The position numbers and the translations under genes are program-made. Below, piece by piece: positions 59,961-64,000 of a DNA stretch of 64,000 nucleotides. The notes under the pieces are model-generated. The model was given only the letters and a program-made list of their open reading frames with translations, had not been told where the DNA came from and did not search any database. Location: the NCBI GenBank assembly GCA_037957365.1, contig JARHVA010003526.1:820001-884000 (forward strand). Direction: 5' to 3'. Origin of the DNA: Torreya grandis (lineage: Eukaryota > Streptophyta > Pinopsida > Cupressales > Taxaceae). The first letter of the stretch is position 1. Each line of letters starts with the position of its first letter.

Positions 59961-60790
59961 TTCTTCATCATATCTGATATGTGGCATGTTAACTTAGAAA
60001 AATCTAGGATAAACCTTCTTAGAAAATTAACTTTGCCAAAGAAATAATGTACACCTTTCTTAGATGTGGGCATAGGCAAACTCTGAATAGCTTTTCTTCA
60101 TTCTGGATCAATTTTAGTCCCTTCACTTGATACCAAATGACCAAGAAGCTTACCTTGAGTTACAAAAAATATGGATTTCATAGGATTTAAGGAAATCCTA
60201 TGTACTCTACATTGGATGAAGACTTCTTCAAGGTCAGCTAAGTGATTACCTCTTTGTTTTCAAAACATAGTCAAATCATCTAGATATACTACAATAATCT
60301 TGTTACTCAAATGAGTGAACGCTAAATCCATAACTTGTTGAGAAGTTGCACCAACATTGATTAGCCCAAAAGGTATCTTTTGATAAGAAAAAGCCCCCCA
60401 TGGTATTGCGAAAGTTGTCTTGTATCTATCTTTTTCAGCTACCTTTATTTGATTGTATCCTAAGAATCCATCTAACATGGATAAAATTTCAAACCCTATA
60501 ATGACCTATAAAATGTGATCCATGATAGGCAATGGATAGTTGTCTTTTAAAGAAGCCTGATTCAGGTTGCGAAAGCCAACACATAATCATAAATCTCCAT
60601 TTTTCTCTTACTGGGATAATGTTTGCTAACAATTTTGAATGATGGATTAGATAGATAATCTTTGCATCTAAGAGTTTATGAATCTTAGCATGAATCATAC
60701 CTAAAATGGTAGGATTATGATGTCGTAACTTCTACATGAATGGCTTTATACCTAGTTGAAGTGGAATGTAGTGTTGTACTTCTTCTAGTT
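59961..60790 (-). pseudogene. pol: Reverse transcriptase of element E
   Basis: Landmarks in order on the minus strand: LLDAKIIYLIHHSKLLANII (60698-60600), the fingers; MLDGFLGYNQIKVAEKDRYK and FSYQKIPFGLINVGATSQQV (60478-60345), the palm; and IIVVYLDDLTMF (60295-60260), the active site with both Asp kept. The thumb reads LLGHLVSSEGTKIDPE. Joined pieces need one frameshift near 60480-60500 and one stop near 60257. These motifs are typical of Tat/Athila-like RT. Confidence 0.9.
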
Positions 60791-60799
60791 GAAAGGACT

Positions 60800-61320
60800 T
60801 GAGATATTTATATGACCAAGGAAATATGTCAATATATTATTTAAAAAGTTTAGTAAAATCTTCTTTTTCTTCCTATGATCAGCTCTTACCAATGTTAAGC
60901 ATCTTAGGCTCTTCATTTTTGCCTAAATTAACTTGTTTTATTTCTGTAGAAGTCTCCTCATATTCCTTTTTCTTCTTTAGGAACTTGTCATGCTTGTCAA
61001 AAATATCTTCTAAAGAAACTAAGCTTTTAGGAATCTTATTCCCTTTAAGCTAAATTATGGCTTGATCTTCATAAAGTTTAGAATCAATAGTACCTATTGT
61101 TCTTTCATGAGAATATGAACTACTTCCTTCAAAATTTAATCCATCAAAATTATCTTGTTGTTCCAAGAAAGCTATTATTTATTTATCATCATTAAAAACT
61201 TATTAATGCTTAACATTATTAGGGACCATTGGGAAATAAACCATTTCCACTTTGTAATCACCTTCTTTGAAGATTATAGGTCTATGATCAACCCTAAGCA
61301 AGGATGTTGTTAAAACAAGT
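60800..61320 (-). pseudogene. pol: Linker between the RNase H-like domain and RT of element E
   Basis: Charged stretches such as LKGNKIPKSLVSLEDIFDKH and DKFLKKKKEYEETSTEI (61060-60940) resemble the conserved 'LkgN.iPkGLV.LE..FD..D' linker that I recall from plant Ty3 polyproteins with the same domain order. No enzyme domain of its own. Confidence 0.6.
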
Positions 61321-61329
61321 GAATCAGCT

Positions 61330-61700
61330 CTAGAGTTATGATTATGAGACACTGAATTAATTAAGAAATAAAAAAAATCCATTGTAGCACTCTAAAATCT
61401 ATCATGGTAATGTTTCAACTTATCTTTCTTCACTTGATATTGTCTTCTAATTTTCCCGACTATAAGTTTGACATCTCCCTGAACTCTAAGGAATTTTATT
61501 CCCCACTCTTTTGCTCACTCAATTCCTAACAAGAGAGCTTCATATTCAGCTTTGTTATTAGTGTTCTCAAACATGAGCTTAAATGAATAAGGAAAAACTT
61601 CTCTAGTTGGAGAAATCAACATCACTTCTACACCTAAACCAAGAAAACTAAAACTACCATCAAATTCCATAATCCATAACTCCTCTTCATATTTTTATTT
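61330..61700 (-). pseudogene. pol: RNase H-like domain between protease and RT of element E
   Basis: The minus strand shows EFDGSFSFLGLGVEVMLISP (about 61660-61605), NNKAEYEALLLGIE (about 61560-61513) and LRVQGDVKLIV, which carry the Asp, Glu and Asp of an archaeal/plant-type RNase H. SRADSL further on matches the 'N..ADaLA' segment. All three acidic residues visible here are kept, unlike in the second RNase H downstream. At least one stop interrupts it. Confidence 0.8.
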
Positions 61701-61739
61701 TTCAATTTCTTTACTTGTTTCAAGAAAATAAATCCCATG

Positions 61740-62170
61740 ACTTGACTCTTCAAAGAGGATCTATGATCTTGGATCTTCAAATTTAGAAACTATGTATTTT
61801 GATTTCTTCTCTGGTTCTAACTTATAATTTACTCCTTTAAGAGGAATATGTGCACATGAATAGTCCATTTTAACTTCTCCCAACTCTTTACAAAAATTTA
61901 CACTGAGTAACGTTCTATATGAGATCGACATATCTACTACCAAGATCATCATTTTAAACCTTTTATTTAGGAAGGCTACTAGAATAGCCTGAGCATCTTT
62001 AATCTATCCAACTAGGGGAACTTTTCTTTCTATTGAGTAACATTTTCCTATGGACTTGGTTAGAGAAAGACCTAAGGCATCAGCTACCTTTGCTAGTATT
62101 ACATTATTAGAGGATCTTGAGTCAAGAATGTAATTACTTAACTTATATCGATTGATCAGTTAAGATACAT
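61740..62170 (-). pseudogene. pol: Aspartic protease of element E
   Basis: The active site reads YILDSRSSNNVI: the catalytic Asp (62121-62123) and Ser are kept but the Gly of Asp-Ser-Gly is Arg (62115-62117). ADALGLSLTKSIGKCYSIE, then ILVVDMSISYRTLLSVNF (the 'lVvd.p.sY..lLgR.f' segment) and MDYSCAHIPLKG follow, as in Tat-like proteases. It would have matured Gag-Pol; the Arg makes this copy inactive. Confidence 0.85.
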
Positions 62171-62179
62171 AAAATGGTT

Positions 62180-62980
62180 ATATCCTATCTAAAATAGGAT
62201 AACATGAGTATGTAGCATCAATAAAGTTATTCTGGGAAGGGATTAACCTAGGAATGGGTAAAATACCCTTAGAAGAATTGGATCTATTATTTTAAACCTT
62301 ACTCTAAACATACTTCACTCTTCTCTTTAGTTGATCTAGGTAAGACCTTAGATATTTAGCTTCTGACATTTAGATTTTAGTTTTTTTATGTGCTCAATAA
62401 TGTCAAAAGAAGGAATGGGTACATGAGACAAAGAACTAACTTCAATTACATGAGTGTTTTACTTCAAATCTTAGGAAGTGGAGGGAACATAATTCTCTTT
62501 AGGAATAAAAGAAGGAGGTATAAAACTACCTCTCTTAAGGATACTTACTTCAGCAGTAGGTTGATTCTTACCTTTTTCTTATTTTTTTGATGACTTATCA
62601 GAAACTTGTTGAGTTTTAGACCTTGTAAAAACTACAAAAGACTGACTGTGATCTTCATGAAATGCTTCATCATAATCAATTTTTGATTCATATTCTAGGT
62701 AATAGATGGAGTCGCCAACAAGATCTAAAAAATCATCTTCTTCAGTAAAAGGTTGATCAGTACCATCAGCTACTAAGTTTTCTTCATCCATCTCAATATG
62801 GTTTCTTGAAACATCTTCAATTTCTAGTCTTTGTTGAGGACCAACAATCTAATTTCTATTTTCATTATTGAAATTGTGTATAGGAGCATTCCTAGTTGGA
62901 GTTGTATGAGTTCCTTGAGTAATTTACCTCTTAACTTGTTGTAAGTCATTGGCAAGTTTTTGTAATAAAGGATCTACAAT
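62180..62980 (-). pseudogene. gag: C-terminal gag and linker of element E
   Basis: Acidic minus-strand stretch at 62791-62579: DEENLVADGTDQPFTEEDDF, then YDEAFHEDHSQSFVVFTRSK and SDKSSKK. It sits between gag and protease, where such elements have a low-complexity linker. No zinc knuckle was seen. Confidence 0.55.
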
Positions 62981-62984
62981 ATGA

Positions 62985-63870
62985 TGTGTAATAAATATAG
63001 ATGATTCTCCTCTAGATATAGTCTTTTTAATCTTACCAGACAATATTAAATCATCCTCAACCTTTGTTTTAAGATTTTGAGCAGCAACAAGATCAACTAG
63101 ATGTGCCCTCTAAAGTTAATAGCTGACTTTTGGAAGTTGAGCATTGATGAAGAAACATTTTTGATTATCTATTATAGGCAACACATCTTATGGAATCTTG
63201 TAAAGTAGTCTATTGAATTTGGCAATGAAATCATGTATATGTTCATGTAGTTCCTTATTTAGTTGGGTTAATTATATGAGCAAAATGTGGGCATCCTCTG
63301 TAGCTTTAAATATTTTTTTGAATTACTCGTGCATAGTAGCCCAGTTGATCATAGTTCCCAAAGCTAAATGGTAAACCATTCTACTACCAATCTATGTAGG
63401 GTTTCAACGAAGAGTCTAATAGAGACATCTTCATGTTCTACACCAATTACCCCACATGCTACAAATAAAGTATCCAAATGTTCATCAAGATTTTCCTTAC
63501 CATCACCAATAAACTTAGGAAAGTTCTTCCTTGAGCCATTTGGTAGGTCATGTAAATGAGGTGTCAAATTCAATGGACCAATAGCTGGTCCCCATGGAAC
63601 AAGATGAAGTAATGCCATGCTTCTAGAGATTAAAAAATAGGAACTATTTGATTGAAGAATTCCAAATGAATTATGATGAAGTTGATGTGTAATAGGAGTT
63701 GTTCACCTAATAGGTGAAAGACTAGCTCTTCTAGTTCTAGCTTAAATGAGGAAACTAAAATTAAATTACTATTTTAGTTCAAAGAAATGATCAATTTGCC
63801 CTTGTGCTCTTCTTGCTCTAGTGAAAGGTTGATTGGCCAATTTGAAAATTATAAAAATCCTCTAAAGAAA
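62985..63870 (-). pseudogene. gag: Gag (capsid domain) of element E
   Basis: Minus strand: a basic start, TRARRAQGQIDHFFELK (about 63825), then MALLHLVPWGPAIGPLNLTP (63618), NFPKFIGDGKENLDEHLDTL and DVSIRLFVETLHRLVVEWF (to about 63370), the standard Retrotrans_gag signature 'FPkF.Gd....ehl...vRlF..tL.g.a..WF'. The frame breaks at 63364 and continues in another frame. The ATG at 63616-63618 is probably internal, because gag-like sequence extends upstream. Confidence 0.85.
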
Positions 63871-64000
63871 GACAATTTTATAGATTATTATGACAACATG
63901 CAATGAATTTGAGATAAAGTAGACTGGGAGTGAACTAAAGTTTCAAATTGACATGCAAGTGACTTACTGGTAGGGAAAATTTAGTTTTAAATAGAATAAT
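63871..64000 (-). other. Upstream leader of element E at the window edge
   Basis: No coding motif; presumably leader sequence between the primer site and gag. The 5' LTR is expected beyond the window. Confidence 0.4.

Larger units (their letters stand above)
58200..63900 (-). mobile_element. Element E: Ty3-type gag-pol relic running off the right edge
   Basis: The minus strand carries, in order from the right: gag, protease, RNase H-like domain, RT, RNase H, integrase. The 5' LTR and primer site lie beyond the window; the 3' LTR may be at 56800-58010. Placing an RNase H-like domain between protease and RT is a feature, as I recall it, of one group of plant Tat-like Ty3 polyproteins. All domains contain stops, and protease and integrase catalytic residues are changed. 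Overall it is less shattered than A or D. Confidence 0.85.

Noticed and set aside
1..64000. CRISPR arrays, rRNA, tRNA genes, bacterial operons
   Set aside because: The tandem repeats lack unique-spacer structure, no tRNA cloverleaf or rRNA core was seen, and the retrotransposon content shows eukaryotic plant DNA.

Overview
This window reads as repeat-rich plant nuclear DNA made almost entirely of old, broken LTR retrotransposons. I found no intact protein-coding gene, rRNA, tRNA or CRISPR array. Composition is very AT-rich: two lines counted by hand gave about 27-28% G+C. Many in-frame stops stand where glutamine would be expected, and several LTR ends read TA instead of CA. Together these suggest long-term loss of methylated cytosine. 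A large plant genome with slow repeat removal fits. A GC-poor gymnosperm such as Welwitschia is a reasonable guess, but the sequence alone does not prove it.

Left part (359-34842): four elements nest inside one another. A is a Ty3-type element in the + direction with a relic gag, no visible pol, an antisense relic of a plant mobile domain (PMD) protein and a hairpin array near its 3' end. Its 3' LTR is split by B1 (9391-34301, - direction), a gag-only Ty1/copia-type element with LTRs of about 3.05 kb. The 3' LTR of B1 is split by B2 (11307-27341, + direction), a related element with 3.5 kb LTRs and no coding sequence. The 5' LTR of B2 is split by C (14163-20673, - direction), a complete but inactive Ty3 chromovirus. 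C has a perfect 5-bp target duplication, a primer-binding site, a polypurine tract, and gag, protease, RT, RNase H, integrase and chromodomain remains. Joining the flanks of each insertion restores the interrupted sequence, which gives the insertion order A, B1, B2, C.

Middle (34843-48895): 34843-39300 holds two arrays of a roughly 40-bp repeat around an unidentified minus-strand ORF, and an LTR/primer-site-like stretch. D (39603-48895, - direction) has 1.19 kb LTRs and a perfect AACCT target duplication. It has no pol that I recognise, but carries a relic acidic ORF with internal repeats and a 17-bp minisatellite.

Right part (39310-39602 and 48896-64000, - direction): D sits inside a long relic ORF (X2) whose frame is kept across the insertion. 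Beyond it are a second relic ORF of unknown function (X1: N-terminal globular part, proline-rich linker, coiled coil), a 24-bp repeat coding an octapeptide, an LTR-like stretch with roughly 85-bp repeats, and a Ty3 gag-pol relic (E) in the order gag, protease, RNase H-like, RT, RNase H, integrase, running to the right edge.

None of these elements looks able to move: catalytic residues of the proteases and integrases are changed and every frame is broken. The non-autonomous ones (A, B1, B2, D) would have needed enzymes from relatives.
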